Source: a virus
Direction: 5' to 3' (one strand)
IMG/VR virus record: IMGVR_UViG_3300042371_000472
Location: 28,483 to 92,482 of that record
DNA length: 64,000 bases
Part shown: in pieces, positions 26,139-35,170 of the stretch
Position numbering within the stretch: the stretch's first letter is position 1
How the letters are laid out: every line of letters starts with the position of its first letter
Made by a program: the position numbers and the translations under genes
The notes under the pieces: model-generated
The model's database searches: none
What the model was told of the DNA's origin: nothing
Seen by the model: only the letters and a program-made list of their open reading frames with translations

Positions 26139-26572
26139 TGCAGGGCAATGATCTAGCCCCATACGCACCGATACAGCAAGCAGTTTTGTTTGAGGGAGTC
26201 TTAGCAAGTTATCCAAAAGGTACAAAGTCAGTCCGCAATTGGTTTGCATCAAAAGCCAAAGACATGCCGACTTTGGTTAACACCATGAAACCAAATGAAC
26301 TACCGCTGAAGTCACTCAATGACTCAATCAACCGACGCGGTATCGGTACATTGGTTTACACATTCATGCCAGTTGAGGCAGTGCCCGAAATTGAACACTG
26401 GTTAATACGCAAGGGAGTTTCTACTTCGGTAGAGGCTTACCCTGATGTTGAAACATTGGCAGAAGACCTACGCTTCAACAGAAGTATTCATGTTATTTAT
26501 GTTGCCACCCAAGAACAGCAAGCAATCATTGGGATACGCGCTACAGTGCTTGGTTCCGAAAGAGCGTGGTAA
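26138..26572 (+). CDS. Hypothetical protein between helicase loader and DnaB
   Basis: 144 residues, sharing one base with the loader stop. It is a compact alpha/beta protein with RGIGTLVYTFMPVEAVPEIEHWL in the middle and a C-terminal strand segment HVIYVATQEQQAIIGIRA. No motif is recognised. Location inside the helicase-loading operon suggests a replication accessory role. Confidence 0.75.
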   Translation: MQGNDLAPYAPIQQAVLFEGVLASYPKGTKSVRNWFASKAKDMPTLVNTMKPNELPLKSLNDSINRRGIGTLVYTFMPVEAVPEIEHWLIRKGVSTSVEAYPDVETLAEDLRFNRSIHVIYVATQEQQAIIGIRATVLGSERAW

Positions 26573-26574
26573 TC

Positions 26575-27828
26575 ATGTCGTCACCCGAACATCTTCTAGT
26601 TTCAAAGATCATCCAAACTGCTGACATTGCGACGCCGTTAAAATCCGGGGTTAAGGAAGAACATTTCTCAGACACATGGCAAGGTGTGTGGCACTGGCTT
26701 ACAGGTTTTTACCGCGAGCACAATGCCGTACCGACAGCGCGTGTATTCAAGTCACAGTACGCCGACATCCAGTTGTACGATGCCGAGGCTGAAACATTCT
26801 CACGACTCATTGAGGAAATCTTTCAGGCACATACCCAGCACCGTTTGATTGAGGTCATTTCAACAACAATGCCGTTGTTGAATGTTGGTCGTACCAAAGA
26901 TGCCCTAGACACACTGACGGTCGGTATCCAAACAGCCGCAGTTGAAGTGTCCCGTATGCGGGACATTGACATCATTCAAAACTGGGAAACGCGCGTTATG
27001 CGCTACGAAGAAATGCGTAGCACACCAAACTCCCTACGCGGTATCCCGACAGGATTCTTTGGCTTAGACAGGATTACCTCAGGTCTCAGACCGCAACAGT
27101 TTGTTGTGTTCGTAGGTGAGCCTAAGCGTGGTAAGTCTTTGTTTGCTCTTATCATTGCAAACTCCTGCCACATCCACGGAAAGATTCCTATGTTCGTTTC
27201 TTTTGAAATGAGCATTGAGGAACAAGAAGCGCGTTACGACGCCATCATCTCTAAGACCCCGTTCAACAAGATTCTGCGTGGTGAACTAGACAACAAAGAA
27301 ATGGAACGCATTCGTCGCGCCCTCATGCAACGCAAGAACATGCAACCGTTTATTTTCAGCGAGGACACCTCATCACTTACGACCATCTCAGCCCTGACAG
27401 GCAAGGTCAAGGAGTACGCACCCGATCTGCTAATCGTTGACGGCGTGTACCTCATGGATGACGAGGAAGGTGAAGCCAAGGGAAGCCCTCAGGCACTTAC
27501 CAACATCACCCGTGGTCTAAAGCGCATGTCTCAAAAACTTGACATTCCTGTTGTAGCAACGACGCAGGCTCTTGGTTGGAAACTTGGCAACAAGAAGACG
27601 CGAGCAATTACTACCGACGCAATTGGTTACTCATCCTCGTTCGTGCAAGACGCAGACCTAGTGCTCGGCGTTGAGCGCAACCCCGACTTAGACGACCAAG
27701 CAATCATCCGAGTAGTCGCGGCTCGTTCAGCACCGACAGGTGAAGTACACATTAAGTGGGACTGGGAAAACATGGACTTCTCGGAGGTGACTGCGGATGG
27801 CTACGGTGTCGGAGACGCATTTGACTGA
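26575..27828 (+). CDS. dnaB: Replicative DNA helicase (DnaB-like)
   Basis: 417 residues; ATG 26575 is preferred over GTG 26566, whose GA-rich site would be too close. The N-terminal helical domain (1-130) is followed by a linker and a RecA-type motor: Walker A GEPKRGKS (181-188), FVSFEMSIEEQEAR, Walker B LLIVDGVYL and a C-terminal arginine-finger region. The hexameric 5'-3' helicase drives the fork and recruits primase. Its end overlaps the primase gene by 32 bp. Confidence 0.93.
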   Translation: MSSPEHLLVSKIIQTADIATPLKSGVKEEHFSDTWQGVWHWLTGFYREHNAVPTARVFKSQYADIQLYDAEAETFSRLIEEIFQAHTQHRLIEVISTTMPLLNVGRTKDALDTLTVGIQTAAVEVSRMRDIDIIQNWETRVMRYEEMRSTPNSLRGIPTGFFGLDRITSGLRPQQFVVFVGEPKRGKSLFALIIANSCHIHGKIPMFVSFEMSIEEQEARYDAIISKTPFNKILRGELDNKEMERIRRALMQRKNMQPFIFSEDTSSLTTISALTGKVKEYAPDLLIVDGVYLMDDEEGEAKGSPQALTNITRGLKRMSQKLDIPVVATTQALGWKLGNKKTRAITTDAIGYSSSFVQDADLVLGVERNPDLDDQAIIRVVAARSAPTGEVHIKWDWENMDFSEVTADGYGVGDAFD

Positions 27829-28714
27829 TCTTGGGAATGTTCTCAAGACACTCGGCGTAGATATTCGCCGTGCCGAAGGTAGGGAAATCTCAGGGCGTTG
27901 CCCAGTCCATAAGCGCGTGACGGGTCGTGAAGACGGTTCCCCATCGTGGAGCATGAGCGCCGAGACTGGTTTGTGGATTTGTTTCTCGTGCGGTGCCCGT
28001 GGGACATTGAGCATGCTGGTCTCAGAATTAACTGGCGAACCAGACGCAATTATGGCTGTCCATCACTTTTTGATTGATCGCAACTTAGAAAGACTTACTT
28101 CTGAGGTAGAAGTAGTTAAAAAGAAACCCGAAGTTGATTGGATTTCATTTTCAAAGTTTGGTTCCGCACCGGATTCAGAACTTAGGAAACGAGCGATTGA
28201 CCCTGATCAAGCCCGAATGTATGGTATCCGTTGGGATACAGAACGAGCCGCTTGGGTTATTCCCATCGTCAATCAGTTCGGTGATCTCCAAGGATGGCAG
28301 ACCAAGGCTCGTGATTGGGTACGCAACTTCCCAGTAGGTGTAAAGAAGTCTGAGAGCCTCTTTGGGATTGAACGCTTCAAGGGGGGCACAGCAATCTTGG
28401 TGGAATCCCCACTAGATGTTGTGCGCTTTGCCAGTGTCTTTGACAAGCCACAGGCATTAGCCACTTTCGGAGCGGCTGTTAGCACCAAACAAATCGCACT
28501 ACTAGCCTCAGTTGCTGACAAAGTCATCATTGCAATGGATAATGACGACGCTGGAAAACAATCTTCTAAAAAGTTCTTTAAATCACTGCCTTACTTCCGC
28601 AAAGGTGTATGGTGGTGGGATTATTCAGGTACTACTGCCAAAGACATTGGCGACATGACCAACGACGAAATAGAACTTGGACTACTAAATTCTTCACAGA
28701 TGCCGAATTGGTAA
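27797..28714 (+). CDS. DNA primase (DnaG-like: zinc-binding + Toprim)
   Basis: 305 residues. A CHC2 zinc motif (C35, H38, C62, C65) is followed by a catalytic Toprim fold with ESPLD (E203) and MDNDDAG (D248/D250). It makes RNA primers for lagging-strand synthesis. It is shorter than bacterial DnaG and lacks the C-terminal helicase-binding domain. The start at 27797 has GGAGGTG 8 bp upstream, inside dnaB. Confidence 0.92.
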   Translation: MATVSETHLTDLGNVLKTLGVDIRRAEGREISGRCPVHKRVTGREDGSPSWSMSAETGLWICFSCGARGTLSMLVSELTGEPDAIMAVHHFLIDRNLERLTSEVEVVKKKPEVDWISFSKFGSAPDSELRKRAIDPDQARMYGIRWDTERAAWVIPIVNQFGDLQGWQTKARDWVRNFPVGVKKSESLFGIERFKGGTAILVESPLDVVRFASVFDKPQALATFGAAVSTKQIALLASVADKVIIAMDNDDAGKQSSKKFFKSLPYFRKGVWWWDYSGTTAKDIGDMTNDEIELGLLNSSQMPNW

Positions 28715-28754
28715 TCTGTGCTGTTATATTGACAAACCAACCAAGGAGGACCAA

Positions 28755-29189
28755 ATGCCCAAAATTATTAGACAAGAACCAGCACCGTCTGAGGACAACT
28801 ACATCCACAGGCTTACCGAGGAATACCTCAAGGCAAAGACCTTCAGTGATTTAGCCACTGCCCGTACCGAAGAATTCAAAAAAGAGTTGTCAGCGTTAGT
28901 TGATGCCGAAGGTTATGCCGACCACAAGGGAAGCAAGTGGATTGAGACCAAGGGCGGTATCCAGTTAAAGCGTGAGCGCCGTGTCTCAGTTTCGCTCAAT
29001 CATGAGTCTGCTCGTGCATGGGCTGAGAAGAATGACCTATGGGATCAGATATCTGTTACCGTACAGATGCTTGACGAAGACGCCCTCGCCACAGTGGCTT
29101 GGGAACACCCACAACTGCAATCAGAAATCCAGGAACTGTACTCCGAAAAGGAATCGTGGGCTTTTAAGGTTATTGAACCTAAAAAGTAA
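28755..29189 (+). CDS. Hypothetical protein
   Basis: 144 residues after a strong AAGGAGG. The N-terminal half is charged and helical (TARTEEFKKELSALVDAEG). The second half has IQLKRERRVSVSLNHESA and a helical ending. The DNA just before it (TTATATTGACA) is A/T-rich and could carry a -10. Phage genomes often have such a protein in replication modules, but I cannot name it. Confidence 0.75.
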   Translation: MPKIIRQEPAPSEDNYIHRLTEEYLKAKTFSDLATARTEEFKKELSALVDAEGYADHKGSKWIETKGGIQLKRERRVSVSLNHESARAWAEKNDLWDQISVTVQMLDEDALATVAWEHPQLQSEIQELYSEKESWAFKVIEPKK

Positions 29190-29222
29190 TACATGATAAC
29201 CTTAAACCAAAGGGAGGCAGTC

Positions 29223-29405
29223 ATGTCTAAGTCAATAACCGATCAAGTACCTCCCGGGAGATGGGAATGTCCGAAATGTGGCTCTCTACTGGAGACAATG
29301 ATCCCAACGAACGGACCCCCTCTGTGTTCCCGACACACTGGTGGCGCCGTTCCGTTCGTAGCGACAACGAAGAAACCTGCGAAGGAGACTCCGAGTTCAT
29401 CCTGA
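29223..29405 (+). CDS. Small zinc-ribbon protein
   Basis: 60 residues; ATG 29223 with GGGAGG is preferred over 29193. CPKCG near residue 16 and CSRH near 35 could form a zinc site, and the tail is Lys/Pro-rich. The next gene's ATG lies 2 bp after its stop. No specific function can be assigned. Confidence 0.65.
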   Translation: MSKSITDQVPPGRWECPKCGSLLETMIPTNGPPLCSRHTGGAVPFVATTKKPAKETPSSS

Positions 29406-29407
29406 CC

Positions 29408-29572
29408 ATGGATGCTGTCGTCAGCCTATTACGCGTCATCTCTGTATGCCCAACCGAAGACTTAGCAAATGCACTATGCGACCCTGATACTGGTGTCTCA
29501 CTAGATGAGCAGGAACGATTAGTCATATGGTGCGATAACTTGGCAGATAATATTTCTAATTACGAGGACTAA
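29408..29572 (+). CDS. Small acidic hypothetical protein
   Basis: 54 residues from ATG 29408, directly after the upstream stop and 1 bp before the next start, implying coupled translation. Acidic and helical, with SVCPTEDLANALCDPD in the middle. A longer reading upstream in the same frame would overlap the zinc-ribbon gene and is not favoured. Confidence 0.55.
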   Translation: MDAVVSLLRVISVCPTEDLANALCDPDTGVSLDEQERLVIWCDNLADNISNYED

Positions 29573-29573
29573 A

Positions 29574-30002
29574 ATGGGGATTGACCCAATTGATTTGATG
29601 GGTGACCTGCCTAATTGGCCTGGTTCTCGTCCACCTAAAAATAGAGGAAAAAGTAAACCAATGGTCGTTGATACGGTCAATGGTGCAAAATCTAAGTATT
29701 ACCGAATTAACGGTGAAGATATAGAAATGTTTACAATTGGCGAAGCCGCGAGAGCATTAAACCGAACGGCAAGTACACTACGAATGTGGGAGCATCAAGG
29801 GTGGATACCAAAAACGAACTACAGGACATCAGCGCCGAGGAAGCCTCAATTACCAAACAAAGTTCCGAAGGGTCGTCGCCTGTACACCCGCAAACAGGTA
29901 GAATTCCTGAAAGACTGTATAAAGCGCTTCAACTTGGACGACAAAAACTCCAAGCAATGGAACGACTTTAGACATTACGCAATCACACACTGGCCCAAGT
30001 GA
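29574..30002 (+). CDS. MerR-type helix-turn-helix protein
   Basis: 142 residues. Residues about 50-115 form a winged HTH: MFTIGEAARALNRTASTLRM, then WEHQGWIP and GRRLYTRKQVEFL, the recognisable MerR/excisionase layout. The N-terminal 45 residues are Pro- and Lys-rich. It may be a transcriptional regulator of the replication region or an excisionase-like DNA-bending protein, though no integrase is seen in the window. Confidence 0.75.
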   Translation: MGIDPIDLMGDLPNWPGSRPPKNRGKSKPMVVDTVNGAKSKYYRINGEDIEMFTIGEAARALNRTASTLRMWEHQGWIPKTNYRTSAPRKPQLPNKVPKGRRLYTRKQVEFLKDCIKRFNLDDKNSKQWNDFRHYAITHWPK

Positions 30003-30106
30003 CTTGGGAAATTATTAAGAAAAACGCGCCGAACAGCAAATCGCAAGATATGCTCGGTCACCAAGAACTTATCGGTCGCCAAAAGCGCCTGACAAGTAAC
30101 CAATAA
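29999..30106 (+). CDS. 35-residue basic microprotein
   Basis: A frame from GTG 29999, which overlaps the preceding stop as GTGA, encodes TWEIIKKNAPNSKSQDM and continues to a TAA at 30104-30106. The overlapping start matches the style of many genes here, and the product is well composed. It has no homolog I recognise, so coding status is moderately supported. Confidence 0.45.
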   Translation: MTWEIIKKNAPNSKSQDMLGHQELIGRQKRLTSNQ

Positions 30107-30138
30107 ACACAAACACAAACACACGAGAAAGAAAAATC

Positions 30139-30864
30139 ATGCCTAAGTACGATGATGACGACTTTGAGAAAGATGAAGTCGCTTACGAAGCCCCACGAAA
30201 GTCACGAGCCATTGAGGACGATGACGACGACGATGACACCCCCGTGCGTAAATCAGCCAAGGTTGAAGACGCACCCCGCAAGTTAATCCGCGGTGGTTGG
30301 GAAGGCGTTAGCCAGTTGAAGTCCGCAGTCAGTGACTCTTCATATGCACAGCGCCTCAAGGTTACTGAGGAACCTGTAATTATCAAGTTCCTTGAATCTG
30401 CCCCCTATGCGGCTTATCGCCAGCATTGGATGGAGCGCACTGGTCAAAAGTCATTCACATGCATCGCAAATATTGATGAGCGTGGATGCCCACTATGCGA
30501 ATCAGGTAACAAGCCCAGCAACAAGTTTGCTTTCAATGTGGCTCTCCTAATTCCAAACGAAGAACCTGTGCTCCGTTCATACGAAGTTGGCACCCGAGTT
30601 ATTGACCAGTTGAAGAACTTCAATGACGATCCACGCCAAGGACCACTCCCCAAGCACTATTGGGCTGTTTCACGCTCAGGCAAGGGTGCGACCACCGCTA
30701 CCAACCATCAGTTGGTAAAGGCTCGTGACCTTGAAGAGGAATGGGGAGTCCAAGACTTGAGCGATGCCGAACTGACTAAGTTCCTTCGCCTTGCCTATAC
30801 GGATGAGATTGTCCCGATCCCTAACCGCAAGGACTTGCTCGCTGTCTCAGCGGAATATTCATGA
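30139..30864 (+). CDS. Single-stranded DNA-binding protein (gp32/OB-fold-like), probable
   Basis: 241 residues. An acidic, disordered N-terminus (poly-Asp near 27-33) precedes a core from about 50 to 230 with VIIKFLESAPYAAYRQHW and a CxnCPLC zinc-type knuckle near 112-123 (ERGCPLCESG), similar to gp32-type SSBs. It lies directly before the polymerase, sharing ATGA, as phage SSB genes often do. Acidic tails are usually C-terminal in SSBs, so the N-terminal position is odd. Confidence 0.65.
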   Translation: MPKYDDDDFEKDEVAYEAPRKSRAIEDDDDDDDTPVRKSAKVEDAPRKLIRGGWEGVSQLKSAVSDSSYAQRLKVTEEPVIIKFLESAPYAAYRQHWMERTGQKSFTCIANIDERGCPLCESGNKPSNKFAFNVALLIPNEEPVLRSYEVGTRVIDQLKNFNDDPRQGPLPKHYWAVSRSGKGATTATNHQLVKARDLEEEWGVQDLSDAELTKFLRLAYTDEIVPIPNRKDLLAVSAEYS

Positions 30865-32960
30865 ACATCAGTGTTCGTAGCGAGGGGAGGGGCGTAACAA
30901 CCCCTCCCCTTGTTGTTTCTACGATTGAAGAAATACACGAGATAGTTAAAATCGTGCAAAGCGTGGGCGCATTCGCATTTGATGTGGAGACACGCGGTGT
31001 AGTTGAGCGTCATGCCGACGCCATGAATGCGTTCAACACTGAACTCAAACAGCACCTAGCCGACATGGTGTCTACATCCCAATCAGTTAGGGATGCCACA
31101 CGCGAACGACTTATGGATAAGTGGAGAGGCATTATTGCCCTTGACCCCTTGCGTAACGAAGTCTTTTGGATTGGTATTGCCACCGATGGCTACTCATGGG
31201 CTATCCCAATGGGTCATCTATGTGGCGAAGTCATCACACCCGAAGAGGTTGGTGACGGTTCAACCGTCCCCCCAACGGGTTACCGCAAGTTAAAGAAAGA
31301 TGGCACTGAGTCAGAAGCAAAGACTCGGTATCGCATTCCCGCCGTATTCAGCGAACCACCACAACAATTATCTCGCTCTGATGTATTTCAAGCATTAGAA
31401 CCATTGTTTTCTGACCCAAATATCATAAAGGTGGGTCACAATGTCAAGTTTGACGCCAGATCAATTCGCAAATACCTAAATGTTGAGTTGCCTATGTCAG
31501 GATTTATGGACACGATGCTCATGCAACACATCGTGAATGAAAATCTCAGTGGCTACAGCCTGACAAATTTAATCTCCTATAACTATGGTGGGCATGACGC
31601 CTACTACAAAGAGGGCAAACTCGGCAAGATCATCAATACTGTGGCGTTCTCGTCGGCTACCAAATATGTACACCTAGATGTCCGCTGGACATGGATGCTG
31701 TACAAACGACTGTGGAATCAGATCAAGAATAAAGCAGGTCTAAGAAATGCTCTTGATCAGGACATGATCGTACTCCGTGTCATTATGGACATGGAAGACA
31801 TTGGTATTCCTGTTAAGAAAAGCGCCATGGTTGTCCTTGGTCGTGAACTGGATGGGCGTATGCGTGATCTGTTAAATGAGATGTCACAGTTCACCCCCTT
31901 AGGGTTCAACCCCGATAGTAATAAGAGCAAGCAAGAGTTCTTATTTAAAAGTAAGGCAGAGGGCGGTCTTGGTTTAAAGTCCCACAAGAAAACCGCCAAG
32001 GGAGCCTCGTCTGTTGACGAAGAAGCACTGCGGTTTGTTGAAAAAGCACATCCCTTGATTCCTATGCTTCTTGAATGGCAGGAAATCAAGAAGATGAAAT
32101 CAACCTATGTTGAGAGTCTTCTTCTAAAGTTGGTCAACAACAGCCTGCACCCGTCATACCACTTGCACCGAACCGCTACTGGACGCCTCTCGTCAAGTAA
32201 CCCCAATCTACAAAACATCCCAAGAGACTCAAGTATCCGCAGTTTGTTTGTTGCACCAGCCGGTCATACATTGCTCGTGGCTGACTATGATCAGATTGAA
32301 CTAAGGGTTATGTGTATGTTTTCTAAGGATAAGAATATGAGTAAGTTCTTCCTTGAAGAGCAGGACATTCACGCTGGCGCCGCCGCTCTTGTCCTAAACA
32401 AACCAGTAGCAGATGTAACCTCCGAAGAACGACAATTGGGCAAGGGAGTTAACTTCTTGACGGCATATGGCGGTGGTGCACAGAAACTTGCTAGTACTAC
32501 GGGTATTACTGAAAATAGAGCACGAGAAGTAATTAATAACTATTACAAACAATTTAGCGGAATATCTTTGTGGAAGAAAACTGAAATAGTAAAAGCACAA
32601 ATGTGCGGGCATGTCAACACACTGTCAGGTCGTCGTCGTCGGCTACCTGAACTTCACAGCCGTGATGACGGTGCACGAGCACGGGCAGAGCGCCAAGCCA
32701 TCAATGCCATTGTTCAGGGTTCCGCGGCTGACATCTGTAAGATTGCTATGATTGATGTCCACGAAGCATTGAAGCCTTTCAATGCCAAGATATTAGTACA
32801 GGTACACGACGAATTAGTGGTAGCAGTTCCAAATGAAAATGTAGAAGAAGCACAAAAAGTAATGGTTCAAGCCATGGGTCACGACCGAATTATCAATGGC
32901 ATCCCATTGAAGGTATCCTGTCATTCAGCAAATACATGGTCGGAGGCTAAGGGAAAATGA
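30861..32960 (+). CDS. polA: DNA polymerase I-like (family A) with 3'-5' exonuclease
   Basis: 699 residues. Exonuclease motif FAFDVETRG (D41, E43) and VGHNVKFDARSI are present. Polymerase motifs are A VADYDQIELRVM (about 473-484), B RQLGKGVNFLTAYGGG and C VQVHDELVV (about 645). There is no 5'-3' exonuclease domain, as usual in phage replicative enzymes. A roughly 90-residue insertion after the first exo motif separates it from the next strand. Overlaps on both sides place it in a compact operon. Confidence 0.96.
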   Translation: MNISVRSEGRGVTTPPLVVSTIEEIHEIVKIVQSVGAFAFDVETRGVVERHADAMNAFNTELKQHLADMVSTSQSVRDATRERLMDKWRGIIALDPLRNEVFWIGIATDGYSWAIPMGHLCGEVITPEEVGDGSTVPPTGYRKLKKDGTESEAKTRYRIPAVFSEPPQQLSRSDVFQALEPLFSDPNIIKVGHNVKFDARSIRKYLNVELPMSGFMDTMLMQHIVNENLSGYSLTNLISYNYGGHDAYYKEGKLGKIINTVAFSSATKYVHLDVRWTWMLYKRLWNQIKNKAGLRNALDQDMIVLRVIMDMEDIGIPVKKSAMVVLGRELDGRMRDLLNEMSQFTPLGFNPDSNKSKQEFLFKSKAEGGLGLKSHKKTAKGASSVDEEALRFVEKAHPLIPMLLEWQEIKKMKSTYVESLLLKLVNNSLHPSYHLHRTATGRLSSSNPNLQNIPRDSSIRSLFVAPAGHTLLVADYDQIELRVMCMFSKDKNMSKFFLEEQDIHAGAAALVLNKPVADVTSEERQLGKGVNFLTAYGGGAQKLASTTGITENRAREVINNYYKQFSGISLWKKTEIVKAQMCGHVNTLSGRRRRLPELHSRDDGARARAERQAINAIVQGSAADICKIAMIDVHEALKPFNAKILVQVHDELVVAVPNENVEEAQKVMVQAMGHDRIINGIPLKVSCHSANTWSEAKGK

Positions 32961-33442
32961 ACGAAGAGTATGAACCATTAAACCATAGGACATTTCTTCT
33001 CACCATGTCCCCACAGGATGGTCAAGAGATTGCCGAGATGGCTGGTTTCTCGCTTCCCTCAGAAGAAGTCATGGAACAGGAAACTACAGATGTTATGGGT
33101 AAGTGGTTTACCCTAAAGGCTCTCGGGCTACTTGACGACATCCACAAATGCTCAGAATGGGTGTCCCATATCATCCAGTTGCAGAATGATCTTGACGAAA
33201 AAGAGGTTGATGTTTCTGTCGCCCTCTTTACTTCATTTGGTGTCTCACTTATAACCATGCTGTTAGATAACCAAGACATTAAAATCTGCGGTGAAATTCC
33301 ATTGGTTATCCCACCCGATGCACTCAGCCAGGTGATCTCAGTGATTAGTATGTTCACAATTGACCCTCCTGACTTTGACGACGAAGATGATGGATGGGAC
33401 GCATATTTCAACGGAGAACAGGAGGATGAAGACGATGAGTGA
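32957..33442 (+). CDS. Acidic hypothetical protein
   Basis: 161 residues, coupled to polymerase by ATGA. A helical central region (FTLKALGLLDDIHKCSEWVS, then a hydrophobic FGVSLITMLLD) is followed by a very acidic tail from about residue 135. Acidic tails of this type often contact DNA-binding partners. No family recognised. Confidence 0.75.
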   Translation: MNEEYEPLNHRTFLLTMSPQDGQEIAEMAGFSLPSEEVMEQETTDVMGKWFTLKALGLLDDIHKCSEWVSHIIQLQNDLDEKEVDVSVALFTSFGVSLITMLLDNQDIKICGEIPLVIPPDALSQVISVISMFTIDPPDFDDEDDGWDAYFNGEQEDEDDE

Positions 33443-33806
33443 CTGGTGGTCAAGAAAAATAGGTAATCAACCCTCACCCCCTCCTCGGACGCCTCCATCA
33501 ACTATGCCGTCTAGTCCGAGTAACATTAGGTTCCCTCAGGTACAACAGCCTGCACCTCAGGCTCAGGCTCAAGTCCAAGCATCTATTGACGCAAACGGGG
33601 AAATAAACATGGGTGAAGCGATTCGTTCATGGAAGGGCGGGGAAGCATCTCGCCGTGAAACACATGATTGTCCCGACTGTGGTAGTAACCTAGTATTCAG
33701 CCGATCAAAAGCAATGATTAATGGACATGCCCCAGCACCACGCTGTTACTGCTGTGGTTGGAATGGTAAATACACACAAGCAGACCAATCTTCTTGGTCT
33801 ATCTAG
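33435..33806 (+). CDS. Zinc-ribbon protein with proline-rich linker
   Basis: 123 residues from ATG 33435, overlapping the previous gene by 8 bp. The start MSDWWSRKIG is followed by a Pro/Gln/Ala-rich linker (13-55) and a C-terminal zinc ribbon with CPDCG (near 77) and CYCCGW (near 105). The short conserved N-terminal peptide resembles a docking motif, so it may be an adaptor to polymerase or host RNA polymerase. That role is inference. Confidence 0.7.
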   Translation: MSDWWSRKIGNQPSPPPRTPPSTMPSSPSNIRFPQVQQPAPQAQAQVQASIDANGEINMGEAIRSWKGGEASRRETHDCPDCGSNLVFSRSKAMINGHAPAPRCYCCGWNGKYTQADQSSWSI

Positions 33807-33827
33807 CAATCACCAAACGGAGAACTA

Positions 33828-34841
33828 ATGGACACCTTTGAGTCAATCAAAGACATCATCAATAAGAAACATGGTGCCAACACCATCATCAAGGGTTCAG
33901 AGATGCGTAAAGAACTTCCCCGTATCACTACGGGAGTCTTGGCATTTGACCTGATGCTCGGCGGTGGTTGGCCTGTCAACCAGTGGTCTGAGATCATTGG
34001 AGACGAATCATCAGGTAAGACTGCCCTTGTTCTAAAGACAATCGCGGCTAACCAAGCCTTAGACCCCGACTGGGTCGTCCTATGGATCGCTGCTGAGGAG
34101 TTTGTTCCTGAGTATGCCCAAGCCATTGGTATTGACTTAGAGCGCATTTGGATTGTTGAAACCAACATCATGGAACAGGCGTACGACCTGATCACCAAGG
34201 CTCTAGATAACCGAGCCGTGGATTGCATCGTGGTTGACTCATTCCCAGCACTCATTCCTAACGATGAGAATGAAAAGATGATGGAAGAGTTCACCGTAGG
34301 TCTCGGTGCCCGACTCACCAGCAAGTTTATGAAGAAGAGCGCCAAGGCTCAGAAGCGTTCAATGGTTAATGCCGACCGTGGTTGCACAGGTTTAATGATT
34401 AACCAGTGGCGCGAAAAGATTGGTGTTATGTATGGTGACCCACGAACTACCCCTGGGGGTAAGGCTAAGAACTATCATTACTTCACTCGCGTAGAAGTTA
34501 AACGCGATGAGTGGATCAAGGAAAAAGACGAAGCCTTCGGTCAGGTCATCAAAGCGCGTACTTTAAAGAATAAGACTTACCGCCCACAACAGACAGCACA
34601 GGTTGATTTTTACTTTGCGGATGGTAGCGCCAGTGGTTTTAAACTCGGTGAGTTTGACACCATTAAAGATATCGTTAATATTGCTATTGCTATTAACGCC
34701 ATCACACGCGCTGGTGCGTTCTACTCATTCAACGGTCAGAAATGGCAGGGTAAGGACGCTGTCCTTGCATCAGTCCGTGAAGACCTCGGTCTTAGGGATG
34801 CCCTCACTGAAGTCGCACGAAACCATTTCGCTGTCAAATGA
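33828..34841 (+). CDS. RecA/UvsX-like recombinase
   Basis: 337 residues. Walker A GDESSGKT is at 58-65, with CIVVDSFPALIPNDENE (Walker B region, about 136-150) and a downstream loop segment GCTGLMINQWREK like the RecA family. It catalyses strand exchange for recombination-dependent replication and repair. The downstream neighbours are resolvase and nuclease genes, forming a recombination block. Confidence 0.92.
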   Translation: MDTFESIKDIINKKHGANTIIKGSEMRKELPRITTGVLAFDLMLGGGWPVNQWSEIIGDESSGKTALVLKTIAANQALDPDWVVLWIAAEEFVPEYAQAIGIDLERIWIVETNIMEQAYDLITKALDNRAVDCIVVDSFPALIPNDENEKMMEEFTVGLGARLTSKFMKKSAKAQKRSMVNADRGCTGLMINQWREKIGVMYGDPRTTPGGKAKNYHYFTRVEVKRDEWIKEKDEAFGQVIKARTLKNKTYRPQQTAQVDFYFADGSASGFKLGEFDTIKDIVNIAIAINAITRAGAFYSFNGQKWQGKDAVLASVREDLGLRDALTEVARNHFAVK

Positions 34842-35170
34842 TCATTGGCTCAGACGGTAGCGAAAAGCGATACATTCAGAAGAAATCGCGCAAGCAAGAA
34901 GACCGAACAGCGTCTGCCTATAAGGGGAGCCGTAACGCTGGGTCAGGATCGGGTTGGTTGCGTAAGAATGATGTCAGATCAGAACATTTTCTTATTGAGA
35001 ATAAGTTTACAGATAACCTTAAGTCTTACTCAATCAAGTTTACGGACCTCCGTGATCTAGAAACTGTGGCTATCAAAGAAGACCGAACACCAGTATTACA
35101 ATTTGACTTAGGTGGCAAGAGGTATGTCATCCTGCGCGAAGACGACTTTTTGGAGATGATCAGTGAGTAG
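34838..35170 (+). CDS. Holliday junction resolvase-like PD-(D/E)XK nuclease
   Basis: 110 residues, sharing ATGA with the recombinase gene. SGSGWLRKNDVRSEHFLIEN followed by KFT provides D45 and the E54-x-K56 pair of a PD-(D/E)XK active site, and a Gly/Ser-rich loop precedes it as in phage resolvases. It would cut branched intermediates before packaging. A second resolvase-like gene lies at 37314. Confidence 0.75.
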   Translation: MIIGSDGSEKRYIQKKSRKQEDRTASAYKGSRNAGSGSGWLRKNDVRSEHFLIENKFTDNLKSYSIKFTDLRDLETVAIKEDRTPVLQFDLGGKRYVILREDDFLEMISE